Source: Nocardioides deserti (lineage in GTDB: Bacteria > Actinomycetota > Actinomycetes > Propionibacteriales > Nocardioidaceae). From it: 64,000 bases of DNA. Shown in pieces: positions 33,799 through 43,173 of the stretch. The notes beneath the pieces are model-generated. The model did no database searches. It was given only the letters and a program-made list of their open reading frames with translations, and was not told the DNA's origin. The first letter of the stretch is position 1. Every line of letters begins with the position of its first letter. The position numbers and the translations under genes are program-made. Location: positions 310,001-374,000 of the forward strand of contig NZ_JACMYC010000002.1 of the NCBI RefSeq assembly GCF_014266025.1. Reading direction: 5' to 3'.

Positions 33799-36700
33799 TC
33801 AGCGGACCCGGAGGACCACCTTGTCCTTGCTGCCGGCGACCAGGCTCGAGCCGGCGAGCTTCGCCAGCAGCGCGTGCTTGCCCCGGGCGAGGCGGATGCT
33901 CACGACCTTGCGGCCCTCATCGGCGGCGGTGAAGCGGACGGTGCGCCGGGGGACGCCGAAGTCCTTCAGGACGACGGTGCCGGTCCTGGCCAGGCCGGGG
34001 ACCCGCAGCACGAGCCGCAGCCGGACCGTTGCCTTGCCGTTCCTGACCTGTCCGACCTCCAGGGTCGAGAGGTCGACGGTCGAGGCGGCCTTGCGGACCA
34101 CCAGGCGCACGGTGTCGCTCGAGGCGGCGAAGGTCTCCTCGGCAGGGGTGAAGGTCGCGACCGCGGTGGTCACCCCGGGGCGCAGGCCGGGGACCTGCAG
34201 GGTGGCCCGTCCGCCGGAGGTGGTGGCGCTGGCGACCACTTCGCCGGCCACCAGCAGGTCGACGGTGCCCTCGGCGGTGCCCTCGTCCGCGGCGACGTTG
34301 ACCGTCACGGTGGGCGAGGTCGGGTAGGCGACCGGCGCGACCGGGGAGACCGTCAGGCTGGTCGCCACGGGCTCCGGCTCGGGGGTCGGGTCGGTCGGGG
34401 TCGGGTCGGTGGGAGTCGGGTTGGTGGGAGTCGGGTCGGTGGGGACCGGGTCCGTCGGGGTGGGGTCCGTCGGGGCCGGTTCGGGTGCGACGAGCTCCTC
34501 ACCGGCCGGGCCGGCCCAGAGCAGGGCGCGACCGGCCTGGCTCAGGCCTCCCTTCGGGTGGGTGCGGAAGAACACCGAGGTACCGAAGACGAGCGCCTTC
34601 GCGCCGGTCGTCGGGTGCTCCGAGGCGACCACCGAGGCCTTGCCGGCGGCCACCTCGGGACCGTTGGTGCTCGTGGTCCCGCGCCAGTGCCCGGCGAGGA
34701 AGGGCTTGGTCGCGTCGTAGCTCTGCACGACCTGGGTCCCCGGGCCGAGGTCACTGAAGGAGTAGGCGGGGTAGACGAACGAGGTGTCCGGCGCGTACGG
34801 CTCCAGCACGGAGCCCGCGGGCGTGTCGACGTCGACGATGCCGTTGCCGGAGCCGTTGCCGTTGGTGACGGTGCCGCTGAGCAGGCCGAAGGACGCCGCG
34901 GCGTTGAACGCTTGGTTGGTCCGCCCGAGCAGAGCACCGCCGCCGGCGAGGAACGCCTCCACCGCGGTGCGTGCCGCCGAGCCGGCCGCCGGGTTGAACG
35001 ACGAGCCGACCCAGAGCACGTCGACGGGGTCGAGCGCGCCCGGTGTGGCGTTGAGGGTGTTCACCGAGAGCGGCGTCAGGTCGTCGAAGCCGAGCTCCTC
35101 GAGCGACAGCCGGTCGTCCTGGGTGCCGACGTAGCCGATGGTGAGGTCGGTCAGCGGCTTGGTGGCCTCGTCGTCCAGGGCCGCCAGGTCGTCGGCGGAC
35201 GCGTTCTCCATCTCGACGTCGAACCGCCGTGCTGCCGCCAACGCGGCGGAACGTGCCGCGCCGTCGACGACCACCGACCCGTCCTCGAGCATCGAGACCT
35301 TGACGCCGTCCTCCAGGAGGGCGTTGAGCGCCCGGTAGTCCGGCACGCCGGCGACGTCGAAGCTCAGGAAGCCGCCGGTCGCCGCCGGCACCTCCACCTC
35401 GGGAGCCTGCGAGAGCCGCACCACCGCCCCGATGGGTGCGTCGGTGACGAGGCCGACCTTGTCGACGCTGGCGCCCCAGAGGTAGCCGAGGCTCCAGGCG
35501 GAGATGTCGTACATCGACGGGACCCTGGCCGAGATGTCCTCACCCAGGTCCAGGAAAGCGTTCGCGAGGCCGCGCAGCGGCTGGTGCATGTCGACGACGT
35601 AGGAGCCGCGGGGATAGGTCGTCCCACCCACGGTGGTGGTGGCAGCCAGCTGCCCGACCTCGATGTCGTGGTCGAGCAGGTGCTGCACCAGCCGGTGGGC
35701 GTCGCTGGAGGACCGCTGGGCGTCGCCCACGGGGATCATGTAGGCGCGGGGCAGTGTCACAGGCTCCTGGTTGTCCGCGACGTCCCACAGTGCGCGCCAC
35801 TGCGTCGGCCCGGGCACCGAGGCGACGTCGTCCACGGTGAGGTTCTTCTTGGGCTCGCCGGCCACGCCCCGGCGGAACGCCTCGATCTGGTTGCGGATCA
35901 TGTCGCGGGCGTTGGTCGCGACGTTCATGTAGCCGACGATGCTGCGCATCGTCTCGTAGGCCACCTCGGTGTTGACCGCCGCACGCGCGGGCGTCTGGCG
36001 ACCGCCGGCGGCACCGCGGGTCAGCGGCAGCTCCACCGTCGCGGCGGCCGCACCGTAGAACGCGGCGTACTGCGCGGTGAAGACCGGCGGGAAGTCGTCC
36101 CAGCCGTCCGGGGTGTCGCGGTAGGGGATCTTGATGTGCGCGGTGTTCGGCCCGGTGTTGGCGGGGACGACCCGCCCGGTGGTGGTGTCCAGGTAGGTGT
36201 TGCCCGGGATGGCTGCGTCGACGACGTCCTTCTCGACCTTCAGCGCCAGCGCGTAGTTGTGGGGCATCGTCAGGTCGTACTCGTAGTTCGAGCCGTGCGG
36301 CGGCCCGCAGGGCTCCATCTGCAGCACGTTGGTGTAGCCGTGGAAGTCCGCGGCGTAGATGGGCTGGATCGCCTGGGCGGTCCGGACGAACGAGCGGGTC
36401 TCCGGCGTCGTGTTGGTGATGATGTCGCGGTTCGGGTCGAGCCCCAGCGCGGTCGCGCGGGTCGCGTTGGTCCGGCCGTCGGGGTTCAGTGACGGGGAGA
36501 AGTAGATCCGGTTGTTCGCGAGGATGCTGCGCACCTCGCTGAGCGGAGCGGTCGCGAGGTACTCGATGTACTGCATCGCCGCATCGGTGCCCTCCCACTC
36601 GTTGCCGTGGATGTTGTTGCTGATCCACACCGGGGTCTTGTAGCCGGCGACGAGCTCCTCGTCGGTCGCCGCGGACGCCGGGTCGTTCTTGATCCGGTCC

Positions 36701-37170
36701 TTCCACGCGGCCTGCTGTGCCGTCTCGGCCTCGGTCTCCGGCGCCGTGAGCGTCACCAGGTACAGGTCGCGGCCCTCGGTCGACTGACCCACGACCTGCG
36801 CCGAGATGCGGTCGCTGGCCGCCATCAGGTCCATCAGCCGCGGCGCGAGGTCCGGGTGGCCGAGCAGCGCCGCGGTGTGGGCGGCGTCGTCGGCGTTGGG
36901 CCGGTAGATCCGCAGCTCGGGCTGGTAGGGGTAGGCCGTCGGCATGACGATCGGCGACCCGGAGACGGGCGCCGCCGCGGCCGCCCGCGCGACCTTGGCC
37001 CGCTCGACCGGGTCCGTCGACCTGGCCGTGGCCGGCCCGCGGCCGGGGTCGACGCTCGGCGCTGCGGACGGCGGCGCTGCCATCGCCGGCGGCGCGCTCA
37101 CGCCTAGGACCAGCGAGGAGGCGCTCAGGGCGAGACCGGTCACGCCGGTGAGGGCGCGTAGCTTCTTCAC
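33799..37170 (-). CDS. secreted M14 zinc carboxypeptidase with C-terminal Ig-like domains
   Basis: A 1123-residue extracellular protein with a signal peptide (cleavage near AMAAPPSA). The M14 domain has zinc ligands His188 and Glu191 (NIHGNEWEG) and His277 (AADFHGY), Arg233 in NPDGRTN, and catalytic Glu380 in ATVELPLTRG. A later middle domain resembles a glutamine-amidotransferase-like fold with a Pro/Thr linker (PTDPTPTDP repeats, about 890-925). Then come Ig-like domains (SLTVSPVAPVAYPTSPTVTVNV, Big_3-type). It would trim C-terminal residues of extracellular proteins. The GTG start is followed by KKLRAL. Confidence 0.88.
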   Translation of the reverse strand: MKKLRALTGVTGLALSASSLVLGVSAPPAMAAPPSAAPSVDPGRGPATARSTDPVERAKVARAAAAAPVSGSPIVMPTAYPYQPELRIYRPNADDAAHTAALLGHPDLAPRLMDLMAASDRISAQVVGQSTEGRDLYLVTLTAPETEAETAQQAAWKDRIKNDPASAATDEELVAGYKTPVWISNNIHGNEWEGTDAAMQYIEYLATAPLSEVRSILANNRIYFSPSLNPDGRTNATRATALGLDPNRDIITNTTPETRSFVRTAQAIQPIYAADFHGYTNVLQMEPCGPPHGSNYEYDLTMPHNYALALKVEKDVVDAAIPGNTYLDTTTGRVVPANTGPNTAHIKIPYRDTPDGWDDFPPVFTAQYAAFYGAAAATVELPLTRGAAGGRQTPARAAVNTEVAYETMRSIVGYMNVATNARDMIRNQIEAFRRGVAGEPKKNLTVDDVASVPGPTQWRALWDVADNQEPVTLPRAYMIPVGDAQRSSSDAHRLVQHLLDHDIEVGQLAATTTVGGTTYPRGSYVVDMHQPLRGLANAFLDLGEDISARVPSMYDISAWSLGYLWGASVDKVGLVTDAPIGAVVRLSQAPEVEVPAATGGFLSFDVAGVPDYRALNALLEDGVKVSMLEDGSVVVDGAARSAALAAARRFDVEMENASADDLAALDDEATKPLTDLTIGYVGTQDDRLSLEELGFDDLTPLSVNTLNATPGALDPVDVLWVGSSFNPAAGSAARTAVEAFLAGGGALLGRTNQAFNAAASFGLLSGTVTNGNGSGNGIVDVDTPAGSVLEPYAPDTSFVYPAYSFSDLGPGTQVVQSYDATKPFLAGHWRGTTSTNGPEVAAGKASVVASEHPTTGAKALVFGTSVFFRTHPKGGLSQAGRALLWAGPAGEELVAPEPAPTDPTPTDPVPTDPTPTNPTPTDPTPTDPTPEPEPVATSLTVSPVAPVAYPTSPTVTVNVAADEGTAEGTVDLLVAGEVVASATTSGGRATLQVPGLRPGVTTAVATFTPAEETFAASSDTVRLVVRKAASTVDLSTLEVGQVRNGKATVRLRLVLRVPGLARTGTVVLKDFGVPRRTVRFTAADEGRKVVSIRLARGKHALLAKLAGSSLVAGSKDKVVLRVR
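34370..34487. repeat. tandem Pro-Thr-Asp linker repeat
   Basis: Short tandem units of GGTCGGGTCGGTC type, read on the minus strand as a run of PTDP and PTNP, form the flexible linker of the M14 protein. The array keeps the reading frame and is likely length-variable between strains. Confidence 0.8.
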
Positions 37171-37230
37171 GAGGACTCGTTTCTATCGGCTTGGCTGACG
37201 CCGACCACCTGTGCGTCGGCGGTCGCCAGG

Positions 37231-37241
37231 TTGTCTGACAA
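37231..37241. promoter_or_regulatory. FadR/GntR-type operator candidate
   Basis: TTGTCTGACAA is an 11-base palindrome (TTGTC/GACAA) matching TNGTNNNACNA, the consensus of FadR-subfamily GntR regulators. It lies 61 bases upstream of the M14 gene GTG. No GntR gene is in the window. Confidence 0.4.
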
Positions 37242-37369
37242 TCGCCGACCGGGTCCCGATGTAACGGGTCGTTTACCGGATCGACCCCGGGCGCGTTCCG
37301 CCGGAGCGCGCTGGTCCAGACCGGTCCGCGCCCGGGCCGGCTGGATCCCCTCGGCTCGCCCGGGGCCGC

Positions 37370-38542
37370 TCAGAGGCTCGACTGCACCCCGGCGAGCAGC
37401 TGGCGCGCCATGACGATCCGCTGGACCTGGTTGGTGCCCTCGTAGATCTGGGTGATCTTGGCGTCGCGCATCATCCGCTCGAGCGGGTAGTCGCGGGTGT
37501 AGCCGTAGCCGCCGAGCACCTGGACCGCGTTGGTGGTGACCTCCATGGCGACGTCGGAGGCGAAGCACTTCGCAGCCGCACCGAAGAAGGTGAGGTCGGC
37601 GTCGCCGCGCTCGGAACGGCCGGCGGCGGCGTACGTCATCTGGCGGGCCGCCTCCACCTTCATGCCCATGTCGGCCAGCATGAACTGCAGGCCCTGGAAG
37701 TCCGCGATCGGCGTGCCGAACTGCTTGCGCTCCTGCGCGTAGGCCAGCGCGTGGTCGAGGGCGCCCTGCGCGACGCCGACGGCCTGCGCAGCGATCGTCA
37801 CGCGGGTGTGGTCGAGGGTCTTCATTGCGGTCGCGAAGCCGGTGCCCTCGGCGCCGATCATCCGGTCGGCGGGGATGCGGACCTTGTCGAGGTAGACCTC
37901 GCGGGTGGGGGAGCCCTTGATGCCGAGCTTCTTCTCGGGCGCGCCGAAGGAGACGCCCGGGTCGGACTTCTCGACGACGAAGGCGGAGATGCCCTTCGAG
38001 CGCTTCTCGGGGTCGGTGACGGCGAGGACGGTGTAGTACTCCGAGACGCCGGCGTTGGTGATCCACCGCTTCACGCCGTCGAGCACCCACTCGTCGCCGT
38101 CGCGGACCGCGCGGGTGCGCATCGAGACGGCGTCGGAGCCGGCTTCGGGCTCGGAGAGGCAGTAGGAGAAGCCGCCCTCGCCCCGCGCGAGCGCGCCGAG
38201 GTACTGCTTCTTCAGCTCTTCCGACCCGGCGATCTGCACCGGCAGCGAGCCGAGCTTGTTGACCGCCGGGATGAGCGAGGCCGACACGTCGGCGCGCGCG
38301 ACCTCCTCGATCACGATCACGGTGGCGAGCGCGTCGGCGCCGGCGCCGCCGTACTCCTCCGGCACGTGCGGGGCGTGGAAGTCGGCGGCCAGCAGCGCGT
38401 CGGCCGCCTCCTGCGGGAAGCGGGCCTGCTCGTCGACCTCGGCGGCGTACGGCGCCACCTTGGCGTCGCAGATCGCGCGGACGGCCTCGCGGACCGCGCG
38501 GTGCTCCTCGGACAGGTCGTACAGGGGGAAGTCGTTGCTCAT
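37370..38542 (-). CDS. acyl-CoA dehydrogenase (short/medium-chain type)
   Basis: A 390-residue flavoprotein with SYCLSEPEAGSDA, KRWITNAGVSEYY and the C-terminal QIYEGTNQVQRIVMAR whose Glu is the catalytic base of the short/medium-chain branch. It also has LGGYGYTRDYPLERMMRDAK. It follows the hydroxyacyl-CoA dehydrogenase by 55 bases on the minus strand with a GGAGA site before the ATG, so both probably form one operon under the 27-bp TetR operator. Together they cover the two oxidations of beta-oxidation. Confidence 0.93.
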   Translation of the reverse strand: MSNDFPLYDLSEEHRAVREAVRAICDAKVAPYAAEVDEQARFPQEAADALLAADFHAPHVPEEYGGAGADALATVIVIEEVARADVSASLIPAVNKLGSLPVQIAGSEELKKQYLGALARGEGGFSYCLSEPEAGSDAVSMRTRAVRDGDEWVLDGVKRWITNAGVSEYYTVLAVTDPEKRSKGISAFVVEKSDPGVSFGAPEKKLGIKGSPTREVYLDKVRIPADRMIGAEGTGFATAMKTLDHTRVTIAAQAVGVAQGALDHALAYAQERKQFGTPIADFQGLQFMLADMGMKVEAARQMTYAAAGRSERGDADLTFFGAAAKCFASDVAMEVTTNAVQVLGGYGYTRDYPLERMMRDAKITQIYEGTNQVQRIVMARQLLAGVQSSL

Positions 38543-38597
38543 GCGGGGTGTCTCCGGATGGGTCTGGCTGGGTGGGTCTGGTGGGTCGGCCGGGGGA

Positions 38598-39443
38598 TCA
38601 GTAGGTGTAGAAGCCGCGGCCGCTCTTGCGACCGAGCAGGCCGGCGTCGACCATCCGCTGCAGCAGCGGCGGGGCGGCGTACAGCGGCTCCTTGAACTCC
38701 TCGTAGAGCGACTCGGCGACGGCCTTGGTGGTGTCGAGGCCGATCAGGTCCGCGAGCGCGAGCGGGCCCTGCGGGTGGGCGGCGCCGAGCACGAGGCCCT
38801 GGTCGATGTCCTCGGCGGAGGCGAAGCCGGACTCGTACATCCGGATCGCGGAGAGGATGAAGGGGATCAGCAGCGCGTTGACGACGAACCCGGCGCGGTC
38901 CTGGCAGTCGATGGCCTGCTTGCCCAGGCGGTCCTGGACGAAGGTGCGGCTGCGCTCGGTGGTCTCCGGGGCGGTCAGCAGGCTCGGGACGAGCTCGACG
39001 AGCTTGAGCACCGGGACCGGGTTGAAGAAGTGGATGCCGAGCACGTTCTCCGGGCGCTGGGTGACGACGCCGAGCTTCATGATCGGGATCGAGGAGGTGT
39101 TGGACGCCAGGATCGCCTGGTCGTCGGTGAGCGTCTTGTCGAGGGTGCGGAACAGGTCGACCTTGGCCGCCTCGTCCTCGACGATCGCCTCGACGACGAG
39201 CTGCCGGTCGGCGAGCGCGTCGAGGTCGGTGGCCGGGGTGATCCGGGCGAGCACCTCGTCGGCGGTGCCGGTGAGCTTGCCCTTGGCCTCGGCCCGCCGC
39301 AGCGACGCCTCCAGCCGCGAGCGGCCGCGGTCCACCGCTGCCTGGTCGGCGTCGACCACGACGACGTCGAGGCCGGCGCGCGCGCTGACCTCCGCGATGC
39401 CGGCTCCCATGAGCCCGAACCCGATGACTCCCACGCGCTCCAC
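38598..39443 (-). CDS. 3-hydroxybutyryl-CoA dehydrogenase
   Basis: A 281-residue NAD(P)-dependent dehydrogenase of the HbdA/PaaH type. The Rossmann motif VGVIGFGLMGAGIAEVSA is near the start, SNTSSIPIMKL and HFFNPVPVLKLVE are the catalytic region, and GFVVNALLIPFILSA the C-domain. The GTG at 39443 is supported by GAGGAGG 8 bases upstream. It is the first gene of the minus-strand operon and faces the TetR gene across the operator. It would act on short-chain 3-hydroxyacyl-CoAs. Confidence 0.93.
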   Translation of the reverse strand: MERVGVIGFGLMGAGIAEVSARAGLDVVVVDADQAAVDRGRSRLEASLRRAEAKGKLTGTADEVLARITPATDLDALADRQLVVEAIVEDEAAKVDLFRTLDKTLTDDQAILASNTSSIPIMKLGVVTQRPENVLGIHFFNPVPVLKLVELVPSLLTAPETTERSRTFVQDRLGKQAIDCQDRAGFVVNALLIPFILSAIRMYESGFASAEDIDQGLVLGAAHPQGPLALADLIGLDTTKAVAESLYEEFKEPLYAAPPLLQRMVDAGLLGRKSGRGFYTY

Positions 39444-39488
39444 GGCTGCGTCCTCCTCACGACCGGGCCACGGTGGCACCGGATACCG

Positions 39489-39515
39489 CCTAGACGGTAC
39501 GCCGTACCGTCTAGG
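39489..39515. promoter_or_regulatory. TetR operator, 27-bp perfect palindrome
   Basis: CCTAGACGGTACG (39489-39501) and CGTACCGTCTAGG (39503-39515) are exact reverse complements around one base. The site lies between the divergent dehydrogenase and TetR genes. TAGGCT at 39512-39517 could be the plus-strand -10. It should repress both directions. Confidence 0.78.
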
Positions 39516-39580
39516 CTGCGGTCGGCAGGTCCGGGTCCCGGTCTGCCGAGGCCGCTCGAGACCACCAGGAGGGACGGAAC

Positions 39581-40258
39581 GTGCCGGAGTCCAGCGCGCG
39601 CGAGCGCATCGTCGACGCGGCGTTCGACCTCTTCGCCGAGCGCGGGTACGACGCGACGACGGTCGAGGACATCGCCGCGCGGGCGGGGGTCGGGCGCACG
39701 ACTTTCTTCCGCCAGTTCCGCTCCAAGGAGCACGTGGTCTTCCCCGACCACGAGCAGCTGCTGACCGCGATCGCAGCGCGCCTGGCGACCGCGACCCCGC
39801 GGACCGCCGTCGTCGGGGTTTCCGAGGCGGCCGGCCTCGTGCTCCAGCACTACCTCGAGGAGGGGGAGCGGGCGCGCCGCCGCTACCGGCTGACCCGCAG
39901 CGTGCCGGCGCTGCAGGAGCGCGAGCGGGCGGGGATCCGGCAGTACGAGCGGACCTTCGCCCGGCACATCCACGGCTGGCTCGGCGGCACGCCCGAGACC
40001 CTGCTGCGCGCCGAGCTGATCGCCAACGCCGTGGTCACCGGGCACAACCACGTGCTCCGCGCCTGGCTGCGCGGGCAGCTGGCGACCGCGTCCGAGGCGC
40101 GGCGGGCCTTCCGCGCGGCGATGGCGGAGGTCGAGTCGCACGTCGACGTGCCCGGCCGCGAGGCCGCGCCGGCCGAGGCGCTGCCAGCGGTGCTGGTGCT
40201 CCGCGACGCGAGCGACCTCGACCGGCTGCTGCCGCAGATCCGCGACCTGCTGGGCTGA
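39581..40258 (+). CDS. TetR family transcriptional regulator
   Basis: A 225-residue repressor. The N-terminal helix-turn-helix is IVDAAFDLFAERGYDATTVEDIAARAGVGRTTFFRQFRSKEHVVF, with an FFRQF variant of the DNA-recognition signature. The C-terminal domain is helical and Arg-rich. The GTG start follows GGGACGGAAC. It is divergent from the hydroxyacyl/acyl-CoA dehydrogenase operon over a 27-bp palindrome, so its ligand is likely a short acyl-CoA. Confidence 0.9.
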   Translation: MPESSARERIVDAAFDLFAERGYDATTVEDIAARAGVGRTTFFRQFRSKEHVVFPDHEQLLTAIAARLATATPRTAVVGVSEAAGLVLQHYLEEGERARRRYRLTRSVPALQERERAGIRQYERTFARHIHGWLGGTPETLLRAELIANAVVTGHNHVLRAWLRGQLATASEARRAFRAAMAEVESHVDVPGREAAPAEALPAVLVLRDASDLDRLLPQIRDLLG

Positions 40259-40276
40259 GCAGGTCTCCGGTCGCTG

Positions 40277-41296
40277 TCAGCGCCAGCCGAGGGCGGGCGC
40301 GACGTGCTCGACGACCGCCTCGAGGACGTGCGCGTTGTAATCGACGCCGAGCTGGTTGGGGACGGTCAGCAGCAGGGTGTCGGCCGCCGCGACGGCCTCG
40401 TCCTCGGCGAGCTCGCGGACCAGCTGGTCCGGCTCGCCGGCGTACGTCTTGCCGAACCGAGCACGACCGCCGTCGATCATCCCGACCTGGTCCTGGCTGC
40501 GGGACTCGTGGCCGAAGTAGGCGCGGTCCATGTCGTTGACGATCGGGAAGATGCTGCGGCTGACCGAGACGCGCGGCTCGCGCGGGTGGCCCGCCTCGGC
40601 CCATGCGGCGCGGAACCGCTCGATCTGCTCGGCCTGGAGCCGGGAGAACGGCACGCCGGTGTCCTCGGTGAGGAGCGTGGAGCTCATCAGGTTCATGCCC
40701 TGCCTCGCGGTCCACTCGGCGGTCGCGCGGGAGCCGGCGCCCCACCAGATCCGGTCGCGCAGGCCGGGCGAGTGCGGCTCGAGGCGGAGCAGGCCGGGCG
40801 GGTTGGGGAACATCGGGCGCGGGTTCGGCTCGGCGAAGCCCTCGCCCTCGAGCACCTGCAGCAGCACCTCGGTGTGGCGGCGCGCCATGTCCGCGTGGTC
40901 CATGCCCTCCGGCGGCTCGTATCCGAAGTAGCGGTAGCCGTCGACGACCTGCTCCGGCGACCCGCGGCTGATGCCGAGCTGCAGCCTGCCGCCGGAGATG
41001 AGGTCGGCGGACCCGGCGTCCTCGGCCATGTAGAGCGGGTTCTCGTAGCGCATGTCGATGACGCCGGTGCCGATCTCGATCCGGCTGGTGCGGGCGCCGA
41101 CGGCCGCGAGGAGCGGGAACGGCGAGGCGAGCTGCCGCGCGAAGTGGTGCACGCGGAAGTACGCCCCGTCGACGCCGAGCTCCTCGGCCGCCACCGCCAG
41201 GTCGATCGACTGCAGCAGCGCGTCCGAGGCCGACCGCGTCTGCGACTGCGGCGAGGGCGTCCAGTGGCCGAAGGACAGGAAGCCGATGTTCTTCAT
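40277..41296 (-). CDS. LLM class flavin-dependent oxidoreductase (CE1758-like)
   Basis: A 339-residue luciferase-like monooxygenase using FMN or F420. It has the opening KNIGFLSFGHWTPSPQSQTRSA, VDGAYFRVHHFARQLASPFPLLAAVGA, and ISRGSPEQVVDGYRYFG, matching the CE1758 subgroup. The ATG at 41296 begins the conserved domain; a GTG at 41314 overlapping the upstream stop would add 6 residues and allow coupling. No Shine-Dalgarno is seen for either. It converges with the TetR gene. Confidence 0.85.
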   Translation of the reverse strand: MKNIGFLSFGHWTPSPQSQTRSASDALLQSIDLAVAAEELGVDGAYFRVHHFARQLASPFPLLAAVGARTSRIEIGTGVIDMRYENPLYMAEDAGSADLISGGRLQLGISRGSPEQVVDGYRYFGYEPPEGMDHADMARRHTEVLLQVLEGEGFAEPNPRPMFPNPPGLLRLEPHSPGLRDRIWWGAGSRATAEWTARQGMNLMSSTLLTEDTGVPFSRLQAEQIERFRAAWAEAGHPREPRVSVSRSIFPIVNDMDRAYFGHESRSQDQVGMIDGGRARFGKTYAGEPDQLVRELAEDEAVAAADTLLLTVPNQLGVDYNAHVLEAVVEHVAPALGWR

Positions 41297-41310
41297 GACT
41301 GGTTGAACAT

Positions 41311-41628
41311 TCACTCGTTCGCGGTTGTTCCGGCCTCACGCCGCTCGTGCAGGCGCTGCTGGGCCTCCTCGAGGAACGCCAGGCACGGCGCTTCGCTGTC
41401 GGGGTGCCTCTCGACCAGGTGGAAGGTCCAGCGGTCCATCGCGGCGAGGTAGCCGTTGTCCTCGCCGGGGCGGTACGCCGACCACGGCTTGCCGCTGCGG
41501 ACGGTGCACGCGGTGCAGGAGATCTTGTAGACCAGCTGGTCCGCGGCGTCGACGTCGACCTTCACCCGGGCGAGCGGCCCGGCCTGGGTGGCCGCGCGGC
41601 GGCCGCGCGCGGATCGGCTGGCGGTCAT
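41311..41628 (-). CDS. small protein with CxxC motif, coupled to the LLM oxidoreductase
   Basis: A 105-residue basic protein. Its body has DQLVYKISCTACTVRSGKPWSAY with a CTAC pair, then a helix ending the protein in LEEAQQRLHERREAG. The CxxC could bind metal or be redox-active; only one pair is visible, so a full zinc ribbon is not shown. It ends at the GTG codon before the oxidoreductase, a 4-base overlap. A role assisting that enzyme is possible. Confidence 0.55.
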   Translation of the reverse strand: MTASRSARGRRAATQAGPLARVKVDVDAADQLVYKISCTACTVRSGKPWSAYRPGEDNGYLAAMDRWTFHLVERHPDSEAPCLAFLEEAQQRLHERREAGTTANE

Positions 41629-41984
41629 CCCGCAGAGGCTACGCGCCGCACGCCCGCGTCCCCGGCGGGGGAGCCCGGGGACGTCCGGCGCGACGGGGCG
41701 CCCGGAGGTCCGGGACGTCCAGCACGGCGGCGGTGACGCACACGAGCCGTTCCACCCGACGAACCAGCCGCTGCGCGGGTCCGGGTCGGACGGCACGTGT
41801 GCGCTCCGCCGTGCCGGTCACCGTCGCCGGCCGCTGCGCCGGGTGGGTGACCAGGAGCCACGCTAGGCCGCCGAAGCGCCGAAACACGACGAAACGGCGG
41901 GTACTAGGACCATCGGGCACGCGCGGCTGGCACCCGGCGTACCGTGTCCGCACCCCGCCGGACCCGCAGCACGGAGACCCCGCC
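41629..41984. other. 356-base gap without a convincing gene
   Basis: The gap lies between two divergent genes. Open frames here are Arg/Pro-rich and overlap in several frames. GCCG and CGGC arms near 41890 and TACTAGGAC near 41905 could belong to the promoter of the hydrolase gene. Nothing else is evident. Confidence 0.5.
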
Positions 41985-43139
41985 ATGCCCCGCCTCACCA
42001 CCGCCGTCGCCGGCCTGGCCGTGCTCGCCGGCAGCCTCGTCGCGGCCCCCGCCACCGCCGAGCCTGCCCGGACCGCCACCGCTGCGCCGGCCGGTCCGGC
42101 GTACGTCGCCCTCGGCGACTCCTACGCCTCGGCCGCAGGCGTGCAGCCGGTCGACCCCACGGCGCCGGTCGAGTGCCAGCGCTCGACGCGCAACTACGCC
42201 CACGTCATCGCGGAGCGGACCGGCGCGCAGCTCACCGACGTCACCTGCGGCGGCGCCCAGACCCGCGACCTCCGCGCCCCCCAGCACCCGACGGTCGCGC
42301 CGCAGCTCGACGCGCTCTCGGCGTCGACCGAGCTGGTCACGGTGACCATCGGCGGCAACGACGGCAGCGTCTTCGGCGGCGCCATTCGCGACTGCAGCCT
42401 CGCCGGCTTCGCCACCGGCGGCACCGGCAGCCCGTGCCGCGACCAGCAGGGCGAGCGGTACGAGGACGTCGTCCGCGACACGACGTACCCCGCGCTCGTC
42501 CAGGCGTTCACCGACGTGCGCGAGCGCGCGCCGCAGGCGACGGTGGCCGCGCTCGGCTACCCGTGGATCCTGCCGGCCGAGGGCGGCTGCTTCGGCAGCA
42601 TGCCGGTGGCCGAGGGCGACGTCCCCTACCTGCGCAGCCTCCAGCGCACCCTCAACGACGCGGTCCGCCGCGCGGCCGAGGAGGCCGGCGCGACGTACGT
42701 CGACCTCGAGCAGGTCTCCGAGGGCCACGACGCCTGCCAGCCGGGCGGCACCCGCTGGATCGAGCCGGTCTTCGGCGGCACCAACCCCGTCGTCGTCCAC
42801 CCGAACGCGCTCGGCCAGCAGCGGATGGCCGAGGCCGTCATCCGCACGCTGGGCCTGACGGTGCTCCCGGAGGAGACGCGTGGGGACAAGGTGCTGCGCC
42901 GCTACGCCGGCCTCGTCGCCTACCAGGAGCTCCCCGCCGCCCGGGCCCGAGCACTGCGCAAGCACGTCCAGGCCGTCGTGCGGTACGCCGCCCTCGGTCT
43001 CGACTCCGACGCCCGGATGCGCCTCCACCTGCTCCGCGAGCGGGTGACCCGTCAGCAGCAGGCCGGCCACGTCACCCGGCAGCAGGCGAAGGCGCTGAAG
43101 CGGTTCACCCGGCGCGCCGCGATCCTGCTCGACCTGTGA
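41985..43139 (+). CDS. secreted SGNH/GDSL hydrolase
   Basis: A 384-residue exported esterase/lipase-like enzyme. The signal peptide ends near PATAEPA. Ser46 lies in block I (ALGDSYASA), Asn125 in GGNDGS and His272 in VVVHPNALGQ, giving the SGNH set of Streptomyces-type esterases. About 95 C-terminal residues after the hydrolase are a basic helical extension (RARALRKHVQAVVRY... RVTRQQQ) not typical of the family. The ATG follows a GGAG site. The substrate is unknown. Confidence 0.87.
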   Translation: MPRLTTAVAGLAVLAGSLVAAPATAEPARTATAAPAGPAYVALGDSYASAAGVQPVDPTAPVECQRSTRNYAHVIAERTGAQLTDVTCGGAQTRDLRAPQHPTVAPQLDALSASTELVTVTIGGNDGSVFGGAIRDCSLAGFATGGTGSPCRDQQGERYEDVVRDTTYPALVQAFTDVRERAPQATVAALGYPWILPAEGGCFGSMPVAEGDVPYLRSLQRTLNDAVRRAAEEAGATYVDLEQVSEGHDACQPGGTRWIEPVFGGTNPVVVHPNALGQQRMAEAVIRTLGLTVLPEETRGDKVLRRYAGLVAYQELPAARARALRKHVQAVVRYAALGLDSDARMRLHLLRERVTRQQQAGHVTRQQAKALKRFTRRAAILLDL

Positions 43140-43173
43140 GGGCTGGGTTGGAAGCCGGCGTGAGGGGACAGGC

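Noticed and set aside
41639-42079. Gene on the minus strand between the small CxxC protein and the SGNH hydrolase
   Set aside because: Translation is Arg/Ala/Pro-rich, overlaps the hydrolase start and lacks a ribosome site.
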